From NCBI GenBank assembly GCA_025210655.1, contig JAOARG010000048.1, positions 1 to 64,000 of the forward strand: 64,000 bases of DNA. The letters are read 5' to 3'. The notes under the pieces were generated by a model, which was not told where the DNA came from, made no database searches, and saw only the letters and a program-made list of their open reading frames with translations. Origin of the DNA: Bacillota bacterium. GTDB lineage: Bacteria > Bacillota > Clostridia > Peptostreptococcales > Acidaminobacteraceae. Position numbers and translations under genes: made by a program. This document shows, piece after piece, positions 35,681 to 43,651 of this stretch (the first letter of the stretch is position 1; every line of letters begins with the position of its first letter).

Positions 35681-36088
35681 ATGGATAGATTAAATAAAAT
35701 TGATGATTTGATGGATAGATTTGAAATATCCTATAAGGATGCAAAGGATATACTTTTGAAATATGAGTGGGATGTTATAAATTCTTATATTTACTTGGAG
35801 AGCCATGGATACCTTAAGAAGGAAGATCGGCCTGATTATATGAGAAAAGAGAAGTTTTTGTCTATATTAAAGGAAGAACTTGTTAAAGGGAATAATTCTA
35901 GAATAATAATTAAATCTTCAGGGGATATTATACTAAATGTTCCAGTATCAGCAGGTATAGTTGGTACTTTTATTTCCCCAGTAAAAGTAATTTTAAATAT
36001 ACCAGGTATAGATTTGGATGATATAATGTTAGAAGTTGTTAAACTTGGTCAAGATGACATTGTAGTATATTTCAATGAGATAAGCTAG
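35681..36088 (+). CDS. DUF4342-family protein with UBA-like N-terminus
   Basis: About 135 residues. The N-terminal part (DDLMDRFEISYKDAKDILLKYEWDVINSYIYLE) resembles a UBA/TS-N-like helical fold. The C-terminal part (ILNVPVSAGIVGTFISPVKVILN) is the DUF4342 segment with a possible membrane-associating hairpin. Function is unknown. The ATG at 35681 with GGAGG 7 bases upstream is preferred over the TTG one codon earlier. Confidence 0.8.
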   Translation: MDRLNKIDDLMDRFEISYKDAKDILLKYEWDVINSYIYLESHGYLKKEDRPDYMRKEKFLSILKEELVKGNNSRIIIKSSGDIILNVPVSAGIVGTFISPVKVILNIPGIDLDDIMLEVVKLGQDDIVVYFNEIS

Positions 36089-36098
36089 GGGTGTAAAT

Positions 36099-36539
36099 TT
36101 GGAAGAGTATATGTTAGAAGCACTTAAGGAGGCCAGGAAGGCCTATGACATTGAGGAAGTACCAATAGGTGCTGTAGTAGTAAAGGATGGTAAGGTTATT
36201 GGAAGGGGTCATAATTTGAAAGAAAGGGATAAAGATCCTACAGCCCATGCTGAGATACTTGCAATTAGAGAAGCCTGTGAATTTTTAGGTGGCTGGAGAT
36301 TGACAGGGTGTGAGTTATATGTTACAATAGAGCCCTGCATGATGTGTTGTGGGGCTATTTATCAGTCCAGAATCGCTAAATTGGTATATGGTTCGGATGA
36401 CCCCAAAGCTGGTTGTGTTAATTCAATAAATCACTTACTTGAAGATGATAGATTGAATCACATGGTTGAAGTAGACCATGGTGTATTAGAAAGTCAATGT
36501 TCTCAGATAATGAAGGACTTCTTCAGGAGATTGAGATAG
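36099..36539 (+). CDS. tadA: tRNA-specific adenosine deaminase TadA
   Basis: A 146-residue zinc deaminase that converts A34 to inosine in tRNA-Arg(ACG). The catalytic TAHAEI and zinc-binding EPCMMCCGA motifs and the C-terminal LNHMVEV...ECSQIMKDFFRRLR pattern fit. The start is a TTG after GGGGTG. It is followed 5 bp later by tRNA-Ser. Confidence 0.95.
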   Translation: MEEYMLEALKEARKAYDIEEVPIGAVVVKDGKVIGRGHNLKERDKDPTAHAEILAIREACEFLGGWRLTGCELYVTIEPCMMCCGAIYQSRIAKLVYGSDDPKAGCVNSINHLLEDDRLNHMVEVDHGVLESQCSQIMKDFFRRLR

Positions 36540-36544
36540 ATTTT

Positions 36545-36633
36545 GGAGAGATGTCCGAGTTGGCTAAGGGGCACGCCTGGAAAGCGTGTAAGACCGCAAG
36601 GTCCCGCGGGTTCGAGTCCCGCTCTCTCCGCCA
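36545..36633 (+). tRNA. tRNA-Ser (anticodon GGA)
   Basis: 89 bases with encoded CCA. The acceptor GGAGAGA/TCTCTCC, anticodon loop CTGGAAA, a long variable arm (AAGACCGCAAGGTCCC) and the T-arm GGTTCGAGTCC identify a class II tRNA-Ser reading UCC/UCU. Confidence 0.97.
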
Positions 36634-36651
36634 GAAAATGAATAAAGATTT

Positions 36652-36919
36652 GTCGTGCTAGATGGGGAGGTAGCGGTTCCCTGTAACCTGCAATCCGCTA
36701 TAGCAGGGTTGAATTCCTGCCTGAGGCTTTAGAAAATATAGTCTGCCCATGACAAGTAGTGTTGATGATAGGGTCCTGTGCAATAGGAACTTGTGAACCC
36801 CGCCAGGTCCGGAAGGAAGCAACGGTAAGCAATAATTTCTATGTGACATGGGAGTGCCTTATCTGAGCTAACTATCATGGTAACGTATGGGTTTTACTGT
36901 CGAAGGTAGGTGCACGGCT
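36652..36919 (+). ncRNA. ffs: signal recognition particle RNA (Gram-positive long form)
   Basis: The conserved S domain GTGAACCCCGCCAGGTCCGG followed by AAGGAAGCAACGGTAAGC (36793-36830) is diagnostic. The 5' segment CGTGC (36654-36658) pairs with GCACG (36912-36916) to close a molecule of about 268 nt with an Alu domain (TGCTAGATGGGGAGGTAGCGG), as in Bacillus scRNA. Exact ends are estimated. Confidence 0.95.
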
Positions 36920-36934
36920 TAAATTTGAAATATT

Positions 36935-36966
36935 AGACTGTATTGAAGATACAGTCTTTTTTTTAT
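36935..36966 (+). terminator. terminator after SRP RNA
   Basis: AGACTGTAT pairs with ATACAGTCT around TGAAG, followed by eight T. Confidence 0.88.
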
Positions 36967-37012
36967 ATAATAAGTAATAGGTTATTAAAGGATAAATAAG
37001 GAGTAAAAACAT

Positions 37013-38740
37013 ATGTCGTATCAAGCTCTTTACAGGAAATGTAGACCTACAGTATTTGATGATGTTGTGGGCCAGTCTCATGTCACTGAGACTCTTAAAA
37101 ATCAGATAAATTTAAATAATATAGCCCATGCATACTTATTTACAGGAACAAGGGGAACAGGAAAGACTTCTGTAGCTAGAATATTTTCTAGGGCAATTAA
37201 CTGCCAAGATATAGTTGATAACAACCCTTGTAATGAGTGTGATACATGTAGGGGAATAATTGATGAAAGTTTAATGGATGTAGTTGAAATTGATGCTGCA
37301 TCAAATAATGGTGTAGATGATATAAGGGAACTTAGGGAAAATATTAAATATCCACCAACTAAATGTAAGTATAAGGTATATATAATAGATGAGGTTCATA
37401 TGCTTAGTCAAGGCGCCTTTAATGCACTTTTAAAGACCCTTGAAGAACCACCTGAGTATGCTTGTTTCATACTTGCTACTACAGAACCCCATAAAATTCC
37501 TGCAACAATTCTTTCTAGATGTCAAAGATTTGATTTTAAAAGAATTTCTTTTGAAGATATGAATGACCTACTAGTTAAAGTAGCAGAAGAAGTAACCATA
37601 GATATTGATGAAAGATCTGTAAAAATGATATCAAGAATGTCAGAAGGGGCAGCAAGAGATGCCTTAAGTATTTTAGATCAATGTATATCCTACGGTGAAA
37701 ATACAATTACTTATGATAAGGTCTTAAATATTCTTGGTATAGCAAGGGATAATATTCTTTTCGACATGACAGAAAAAATTCTTCTTGAAGATTTTCAAGG
37801 GGTAATGACAATGATAGGTGATATTGTAGCTGCTGGAAAGGATGTAAACCAGTTTATAAAGGCGTTTTTAAAGCATTTCAGGAATATTATGATAGCTAAA
37901 ATTTCTGAGACTCCTGAAAACATTATTGATGAGTCCGATGAAAGTATAAGAAAGTATGTTGAATATGGAGAAAAATTTTCCATGGATCATGTCCTTTGGA
38001 TAATCGATGAACTTGCTAAACTTGAAGTAGATTCCAAGTATAGTTCAAATCCAAGATTTCTTCTTGAAATGAGTCTTGTTAAAATACTAAGACCAACATA
38101 TGATGATTCCATTGAAGCTCTGAAGGTTAGAATAGAAAACCTTGAGAGAAAGATAGAAATGGGACTTATATCAAAGCCACAAAGAAGGGTTGAAAGTAGT
38201 ACAAAGATTGAGACTTCAGTTCAGACTACAGAAGATAAAAAGATCCAGACTGTTCCACAAACTTCTAATCAAAGTCCAGTGCAATCAAATATTGAAAGTC
38301 AAAATCAAGTAAGGGAAGAAAGTTCAAATGAAATAGTTGAAGAACCGGCTGTAGAAGTTAAGTATGAAAATCATTCCGGTATATCTTTTGAGCAAGTTAA
38401 AGGATCATGGGAAAAGTTCCTTAATCTTATTAAAAGAGAGAAAATATTTCTTTATGCATTCCTAATAGAGGGAAAACCAGCTGCAATAAACAATAAAACA
38501 CTGGTGATTTCCTTTGAAAGAAAATTCGATTTTCATAAGGAAAGTATGGAGCAAAAAGAATATAGAAGAGATTTAGAAGAAATGTTATTTACTTTTTACA
38601 ATGTAGACCTTTCCATATCATGTGTATTTGACGATGAAATAGGAGGAGCCGTTGTCCACGTAGAAGTAGATGATTCATCTGATATTGAAAAGATTCAGAA
38701 TTTCCTAGGTGATGACAAAGATAAGCTTGAAATACTGTAG
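37013..38740 (+). CDS. dnaX: DNA polymerase III subunits gamma/tau
   Basis: The 575-residue clamp-loader ATPase has Walker A GTRGTGKTS (45-53), a four-cysteine zinc site CNECDTCRG, Walker B IIDEVHML and sensor LATTEPHKIP. A Gln/Ser-rich linker (about 390-450) leads to a C-terminal tau domain. It ends in a DNA polymerase III tau-like region rather than stopping after domain III. It forms a unit with ybaB and recR, a widely conserved trio. Confidence 0.95.
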   Translation: MSYQALYRKCRPTVFDDVVGQSHVTETLKNQINLNNIAHAYLFTGTRGTGKTSVARIFSRAINCQDIVDNNPCNECDTCRGIIDESLMDVVEIDAASNNGVDDIRELRENIKYPPTKCKYKVYIIDEVHMLSQGAFNALLKTLEEPPEYACFILATTEPHKIPATILSRCQRFDFKRISFEDMNDLLVKVAEEVTIDIDERSVKMISRMSEGAARDALSILDQCISYGENTITYDKVLNILGIARDNILFDMTEKILLEDFQGVMTMIGDIVAAGKDVNQFIKAFLKHFRNIMIAKISETPENIIDESDESIRKYVEYGEKFSMDHVLWIIDELAKLEVDSKYSSNPRFLLEMSLVKILRPTYDDSIEALKVRIENLERKIEMGLISKPQRRVESSTKIETSVQTTEDKKIQTVPQTSNQSPVQSNIESQNQVREESSNEIVEEPAVEVKYENHSGISFEQVKGSWEKFLNLIKREKIFLYAFLIEGKPAAINNKTLVISFERKFDFHKESMEQKEYRRDLEEMLFTFYNVDLSISCVFDDEIGGAVVHVEVDDSSDIEKIQNFLGDDKDKLEIL

Positions 38741-38812
38741 TATTGGTTATACTATAGTTATTAGATAAATAATATTGTTAATAATAAAAAATTAATATAC
38801 GGAGGTAGAACA

Positions 38813-39148
38813 ATGGGTAAAAGAAGACCAAATATGCCAAATAACATGGGCAATATGATGAAGCAAGTTCAACAAATGCAAAAAAATATGACTAAGATGC
38901 AGGAAGAGCTTGAAACAAGAGAATTTGAAGCTGCAGCAGGCGGCGGAGCAATAAATGTAAAAGTTAACGGTAAAAAAGAGCTTGTAGCTATAAACATTGA
39001 TGAAGACGTAGTTGATCCAGATGACGTAGAAATGTTACAAGACCTAATCATAGCAGCAGTAAACGAAGCAATGAGAGTTGCAGACGACACGATTTCAAAA
39101 GAAATGTCTAAATTAACAGGCGGAATGAACGTACCAGGATTATTTTAA
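38813..39148 (+). CDS. ybaB: nucleoid-associated protein YbaB/EbfC
   Basis: A 111-residue DNA-binding protein with Met/Gln-rich N-terminus ([17 protein letters not shown]) and the family core [21 protein letters not shown]. It sits between dnaX and recR. The ribosome-binding site is GGAGG. Confidence 0.95.
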   Translation: MGKRRPNMPNNMGNMMKQVQQMQKNMTKMQEELETREFEAAAGGGAINVKVNGKKELVAINIDEDVVDPDDVEMLQDLIIAAVNEAMRVADDTISKEMSKLTGGMNVPGLF

Positions 39149-39504
39149 TTAAATAATCCAAAAAGATATATAATAGTTTAATAAAATTAGTGGATGCATT
39201 GAGAACAAGTGAACTATAATCATTTGCTTTTCAATGTATTTTCTTTATGAATTTGTAGGATTGATTAAAAAGATACTATCAATAAGATGGTTTTGATTTA
39301 TTAGAACTTACCATACGATAAAAATTTTACCTAAGTAAAATATCATTGGTCGGTTTGTTTTTCAAACCATTAGACGTAAGATTATGGTATATTATATCTT
39401 ATACTAGACGTTCAAGTAAACTTGAACATTAGACGCGAATTCTTAAGAGAATAGCACTAGACAGAGGTAGCAAGCTACCTCGCTTTTAGAGATGGAGTGA
39501 TACA
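39149..39504 (+). other. gene-free multi-hairpin region between ybaB and recR
   Basis: This 356-bp gap has no credible ORF. It holds consecutive hairpins: GGTTTG/CAAACC (39352-39368), GTTCAAG/CTTGAAC (39409-39427), TTCTTAAGAGAA (39440-39451) and GAGGTAGC/GCTACCTC (39465-39482), the last followed by GCTTTTAG. The hairpins are separated by a recurring TAGAC (39371, 39405, 39430, 39458). It could be a structured leader of recR or a small RNA ending in a terminator-like stem. Confidence 0.55.
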
Positions 39505-40101
39505 ATGAACTTGCCATTTGCCATAGAAAGATTAATAGAAGAATTCACAAGACTTCCAGGCATTGGAGTTAAAACTGCACAAAGGTTGGCATTTTTTGTA
39601 ATTGAAGCAGATGATGAAATACTAAATTTATCAGAAGCCATAGTAAGGGCAAAAAGAGAAATTAAGTACTGTAATATTTGTTATAATTTTTCTGAAGAAG
39701 ACCTTTGTCCCATATGTAAATCTCAAAAAAGAGATCAATCAACCATATGTGTTGTTGAAGAACCTAAGGATATTCTTTCTATAGAAAAAACAAAGGAATA
39801 TAATGGACTTTATCATGTTCTTCATGGTGCAATATCACCCTTAGAAGGTATAGGCCCAGAGGATATTAAGATAAGAGAATTAATCACTAGACTTGCTGAT
39901 AGCAATATTGAAGAGATAATCGTTGCAACTAACCCAACAATAGAGGGGGAAGCAACGTCGGTTTATCTGTCAAAACTAATAAGTCAATTTGACATATTAG
40001 TAACTAGGATTGCCCACGGAATACCTGTAGGTAGTGGTATTGAATATGCCGATGAAATAACTATGACCAAGGCACTTGAAGGTAGGAGAAAGCTTAGATA
40101 A
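39505..40101 (+). CDS. recR: recombination protein RecR
   Basis: A 198-residue RecFOR-pathway protein. It has an N-terminal helix-hairpin-helix (FTRLPGIGVKTAQRLAF), a zinc finger (CNICYNFSEEDLCPIC), a TOPRIM domain (ICVVEEPKDILSIE; HVLHGAISPLEGIGP) and the C-terminal Walker-B-like region. It would work with RecF (8.4-9.5 kb) and RecO. Confidence 0.96.
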   Translation: MNLPFAIERLIEEFTRLPGIGVKTAQRLAFFVIEADDEILNLSEAIVRAKREIKYCNICYNFSEEDLCPICKSQKRDQSTICVVEEPKDILSIEKTKEYNGLYHVLHGAISPLEGIGPEDIKIRELITRLADSNIEEIIVATNPTIEGEATSVYLSKLISQFDILVTRIAHGIPVGSGIEYADEITMTKALEGRRKLR

Positions 40102-40108
40102 TGATTAT

Positions 40109-40140
40109 AAAGGGATGCCATATTGGCATCCCTTTACTTA
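40109..40140. terminator. bidirectional terminator between recR and the repeat-protein gene
   Basis: AAAGGGATGCCA (40109-40120) pairs with TGGCATCCCTTT (40124-40135) between two convergent genes. Confidence 0.75.
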
Positions 40141-40143
40141 TTA

Positions 40144-40653
40144 TTATATCAATTCTTCTACTATTAAAATCAAAATTGCTGGAGGTACATATCCTGTGAA
40201 GCTATAGCGTTTTTCACCAGCAAAGTTAGAAATGCTGTTACTATCGAATGAGTATAGTTTTTTACCAGCAAATTCAGAAATAGAATTATTTGTAGCGCTA
40301 TATAGATTTCTTCCAGCAAATTCAGATAGGCAGTTGTTTTTCCAAGTATATATATTGTTTCCTCCAAACTTTTTTATGGTCTTACCATCATATTCTAATA
40401 TTTTAGAACTGGAATATGAGGACAAAGTATTGCCATCCCATACATATTTTGAATGGCCTGCAAATTTAGAAATGATTACCCCACTATTTTTATTTGGATT
40501 AGCATAAGTAGAAAAAGATTGTTTCATTTCTTCTGTAGCTTGGTCATAATCCGCTTTTGTTCTTAAGGGCGCTCTAAGATTTTCATAATATGATAAATCT
40601 TGAGCTTCTGATTTGTTTTGAATCAAACTTTTTAGTGCTTTAAATAAGCTCAC
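40144..40653 (-). CDS. beta-repeat protein (possibly 4-fold beta-flower type)
   Basis: About 169 residues. From residue 60 the protein consists of about six units of roughly 16-18 residues with the pattern N-x-I-S-x-F-A-G-x-x-x-Y-S (for example SISEFAGKKLYSF), giving an all-beta repeat fold. The C-terminus is hydrophobic (PPAILILIVEELI). The GTG at 40653 is preferred because GGAAGGTGA lies just upstream; an ATG five codons earlier lacks a site. It is a single minus-strand gene. The family name is an inference from the repeat pattern. Confidence 0.6.
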   Translation of the reverse strand: MSLFKALKSLIQNKSEAQDLSYYENLRAPLRTKADYDQATEEMKQSFSTYANPNKNSGVIISKFAGHSKYVWDGNTLSSYSSSKILEYDGKTIKKFGGNNIYTWKNNCLSEFAGRNLYSATNNSISEFAGKKLYSFDSNSISNFAGEKRYSFTGYVPPAILILIVEELI

Positions 40654-40825
40654 TGTATCACCTTCCATATTGTGAGTTTAGAGCATTAATAGCAAAATGT
40701 AAAGAAATATAATCTTAAGAAGGTTATTATAAAGTGTTTTGTGTTTTAAATTGTAATCAAAATAGTTTTATTTCCAATTCTTTGGGTAATAATGGTATTG
40801 AGTACATATGAATTGGAGGATCTTG

Positions 40826-41260
40826 GTGGAAAGAACAGATTTTATAAAAATACTTGCTGAAGAATTTTTTCGCAGTGAGGATAGGTATGATGTCTTAAAC
40901 GATAATTATGCTATAAGGGATATAAGTACAACTGAAATTGTTAGGATTATGTGTGTAAAAGAATCAGTAGATGAGTTACACGATTTACTTAAAAGGGAAT
41001 ACATAAGGGATAATTGGGAAGATTTTACTGACGATATGGTAAATTTGCTTTTCCAGCTTCTATCCATATCTGCTTATAATAATGAAATTCCCTATAGTAT
41101 TGTAGAAGATGCAAGTAAACTATACTATATTCTTTTAGAAAAACTTTTTGATATTACATTGAAAGGGGATATTTTTTTAGAGGATATTAACAAATTATAT
41201 TTAGAGCATATGGAGAGGGTTAAAAACTTTTTAATCAATATAAAGAAATATCATAATTAA
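40826..41260 (+). CDS. hypothetical protein, alpha-helical
   Basis: About 144 residues, rich in Asp, Glu, Ile and Leu. No signal peptide, membrane segment or recognisable motif. The GTG at 40826 is chosen since TTGGAGGA lies about 6 bases upstream; an ATG at 40808 would overlap that site. It stands alone between the repeat-protein gene and rplY. Confidence 0.55.
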   Translation: MERTDFIKILAEEFFRSEDRYDVLNDNYAIRDISTTEIVRIMCVKESVDELHDLLKREYIRDNWEDFTDDMVNLLFQLLSISAYNNEIPYSIVEDASKLYYILLEKLFDITLKGDIFLEDINKLYLEHMERVKNFLINIKKYHN

Positions 41261-41261
41261 T

Positions 41262-41287
41262 GAATTATTTATGATAAAGTTGGGTAA
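41262..41287 (+). promoter_or_regulatory. possible sigma-B-like promoter of rplY/ctc
   Basis: GAATTA (41262-41267), 14-bp spacer, GGGTAA (41282-41287), 61 bp upstream of the ATG. The arrangement copies that before rsbV. In Bacillus, ctc is a classical sigma-B gene. The -35 is weak. Confidence 0.4.
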
Positions 41288-41348
41288 TTAAGTTTTTGAT
41301 AGAGGTTTTTGAATTTTCAAAAAAATACATAGTCAAGGGGGAGTAATT

Positions 41349-41969
41349 ATGAAAGTAGAGAAAATTAGTTTCACCCACAGAGATGAAGTCAGAAGTAATG
41401 CAGTTTCTAAACTAAGAAGAAATGGTGTTGTTCCTGGTGTACTTTATGGACACAATAAGGAGACAAAAAACATCAAGATTAGCCAGGGAGAGCTTGAGCA
41501 CTTTATATCTTATCATGGCAAAGGTTCAAACCTTGTTTTGATTGCTGATGGAGAAGAGCATAATGTAATCCTTAAGGATATGCAGTTTGACACAATACTC
41601 AGAAAATGTATTCATGTTGATTTTCAAGAATTGACAATGGGAGAAAAACTTAAGGTTACACTTCCTATAAGATTCGTTCACAAGGAAGATGTTGAAGATA
41701 GAAATAAACTTTTAAGTGAGCAGGTATCTGAAATATCAATTCAGTTATTACCTAAGGATTTAATGGAAACAGTCGATGTCGATGTTTCAAAATTAGATCT
41801 TGGTGATACTATCAGAATCATTGATTTAGATGTCTTCAATGACAGTAGGTATGAGGTACTAGATAGCCCAGACCAAATTGTTTGTAGTCTTATCAGTGCT
41901 GCAAAATCTGAGGTGGATGAAACTGCTGAAGATGAAGGTGTTATAGGTGATTCTTTAGAAACTTTATAG
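41349..41969 (+). CDS. rplY: 50S ribosomal protein L25 / general stress protein Ctc
   Basis: A 206-residue long-form L25 (TL5/Ctc type) that binds 5S rRNA. It has an N-terminal L25 domain (RSNAVSKLRRNGVVPGVLYG; LKDMQFDTILRKCIHVDF) and a C-terminal beta domain with an acidic tail. GGGGGAG precedes the ATG. It is a single-gene unit ended by a strong terminator. Confidence 0.95.
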   Translation: MKVEKISFTHRDEVRSNAVSKLRRNGVVPGVLYGHNKETKNIKISQGELEHFISYHGKGSNLVLIADGEEHNVILKDMQFDTILRKCIHVDFQELTMGEKLKVTLPIRFVHKEDVEDRNKLLSEQVSEISIQLLPKDLMETVDVDVSKLDLGDTIRIIDLDVFNDSRYEVLDSPDQIVCSLISAAKSEVDETAEDEGVIGDSLETL

Positions 41970-41980
41970 AAAAAAACATT

Positions 41981-42034
41981 AAAGTTGCATCCAAAGGACT
42001 TAGGTCCCAAGGGTGCAACTTTTGTTATTTTTTG
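41981..42034 (+). terminator. terminator after rplY
   Basis: AAAGTTGCA pairs with TGCAACTTT around an internal loop and a second short stem (GGACTTAGGTCC), followed by TGTTATTTTTT. Confidence 0.8.
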
Positions 42035-42064
42035 ACAAAGTTTTGTGTTTTTCCAAAAATTTGC

Positions 42065-42093
42065 TTGACAAGAAATAATATCAATGGAATAAT
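42065..42093 (+). promoter_or_regulatory. promoter of the Tad-like operon
   Basis: TTGACA (42065-42070) and AATAAT (42088-42093) are spaced 17 bp apart, 39 bp upstream of the tadZ-like ATG. Confidence 0.65.
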
Positions 42094-42132
42094 ATTACAC
42101 ATAAGACTTAAGATTACTTGTTAGGAGTTCAT

Positions 42133-43647
42133 ATGGAGAGATTGTCAATACTGGTATGTAGTGAAGAATTGAATAGTGGAGATAAGATATTAAAGGAAAT
42201 GGTAGACTCTTTTAAAAATTGTGATATTGAAGTGAATTTTGAGTTTACTTATTTTTATGATGATATTTCTGAGAAAAATGAAGTTGGCTATCAATGTGTT
42301 ATTTTAGACCAGAAGGTTTTCAGATCAGAAATGGAAATGATGAATTTTCTTTCTTCAATAGAGAATCTAAATAAATCTATGAAAATAATTATTATTTTTG
42401 ATGATTTGATGAAGGGAAAAGCTCTTTTAAGTGAATTGATAGAAAAGGGATTTAATTATGGTATTTTCAATTCTGATGTTAGTGGTAAGTTTATTACTTC
42501 CCTAATATTAAATAAGAGATTGGATATAACGAGCTTCAATTATTATGGATTAAAGTATAAATCTTTAGATAAAAATCTAGAATCAGATAAACTAAAAGCC
42601 ATAATTGATTATCTTGAAGGAAGCATTGATGAATATCTTGATGAAGATTATAACTATATTTCATCCATATTGAATGATGAAGAAAACATACTTATAATTA
42701 AAAATTTATCTAAAAACACGGCTATCAAACTTAAAAAGAATAATGTATTTAGGGAGTATAGTAAATGGATTATTGAAGATGGTAGTTCTAAAGAGGTTTT
42801 AGTTGAGAAAGAAGTAATTAAGTATAAGGAAGTTCAAATAGGATATAAAAAACAAATAATTACTGTTTTGGATAATTATAATTTTGCACTTGAATTAGGA
42901 TATATTGTAGCTAAAGAAACAGATTATAATGTTTTACTTCTTGATGGAGACAGACTTAATCCTTGTATGGATTTGGTTATTGATATAGAAGCTAAGAATT
43001 TATTAAAAATGGACTATATACAGTATTCAAATAAGTCTGGTTTAAATCAAGCTCTTGAAGCAATTGATAAAAATTTTGACTCCAAAGAGTATATTTATGA
43101 AATAAGCAAAAGTCCAAAGGGACTTGATAATTTACATATACTTACGGGAAATTACGATTTGAATAATTACGAGTATTATGAAAATGAGAATTATGTATCT
43201 CTTTTAGATAGTTTATATTCTTATTATGATTTGGTCATAATTAACTCAAATAAATTTATGTATGATGCATATACCTGTATTTCCCTTCTCAAATCAGATA
43301 TAAATATTGTTCCAATAATACCAAGACTGGATAAAATCAGAGAAATAAATAAGTACATTGGCTTTTTAAATGAAAAGCAAAATATACCAACCGACAAATA
43401 TAAGTTTGTAGGTTATGAGTACAGGGAAAAAGTTCATCTTCAAGCAAGAATTGTTGATGAACTGACTGAAAATAATTACATTGGAACTATAAAATATGAT
43501 GAGAAAAGGGAAAAATATATTAGTGATAGTGGATATTTTGTGAGGAAAAACTATAGTAAGTTGTTTGAAGAATATATGGAAATCCTTGATTACTTGAATA
43601 TAGTTAGAAAGAAAAGAGGATTCTTTTCTAAAATTTTGAAAAGGTGA
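42133..43647 (+). CDS. TadZ/CpaE-like pilus-assembly protein, degenerate ParA fold
   Basis: About 504 residues. The N-terminal 120 residues resemble an atypical receiver domain (LSILVCSEEL; CVILDQKVF; IIIFDDLM). The C-terminal half follows the ParA/MinD fold (VLLLDGDRLNPCMDL; YDLVIINSNKFM; NIVPIIPRLDK) but has no Walker A lysine loop where TadZ/CpaE have it. This layout is typical of TadZ, which localises the pilus machine. The ATG at 42133 has AGGAG upstream. The next gene, the TadA ATPase, begins 4 bp after the stop. Confidence 0.72.
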   Translation: MERLSILVCSEELNSGDKILKEMVDSFKNCDIEVNFEFTYFYDDISEKNEVGYQCVILDQKVFRSEMEMMNFLSSIENLNKSMKIIIIFDDLMKGKALLSELIEKGFNYGIFNSDVSGKFITSLILNKRLDITSFNYYGLKYKSLDKNLESDKLKAIIDYLEGSIDEYLDEDYNYISSILNDEENILIIKNLSKNTAIKLKKNNVFREYSKWIIEDGSSKEVLVEKEVIKYKEVQIGYKKQIITVLDNYNFALELGYIVAKETDYNVLLLDGDRLNPCMDLVIDIEAKNLLKMDYIQYSNKSGLNQALEAIDKNFDSKEYIYEISKSPKGLDNLHILTGNYDLNNYEYYENENYVSLLDSLYSYYDLVIINSNKFMYDAYTCISLLKSDINIVPIIPRLDKIREINKYIGFLNEKQNIPTDKYKFVGYEYREKVHLQARIVDELTENNYIGTIKYDEKREKYISDSGYFVRKNYSKLFEEYMEILDYLNIVRKKRGFFSKILKR

Positions 43648-43651
43648 TTAA

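Noticed and set aside
39352-39482. TAGAC-spaced hairpins considered as a CRISPR array
   Set aside because: The repeated part is only five bases, the spacing is irregular and the intervening sequences are self-complementary. No cas gene is nearby.
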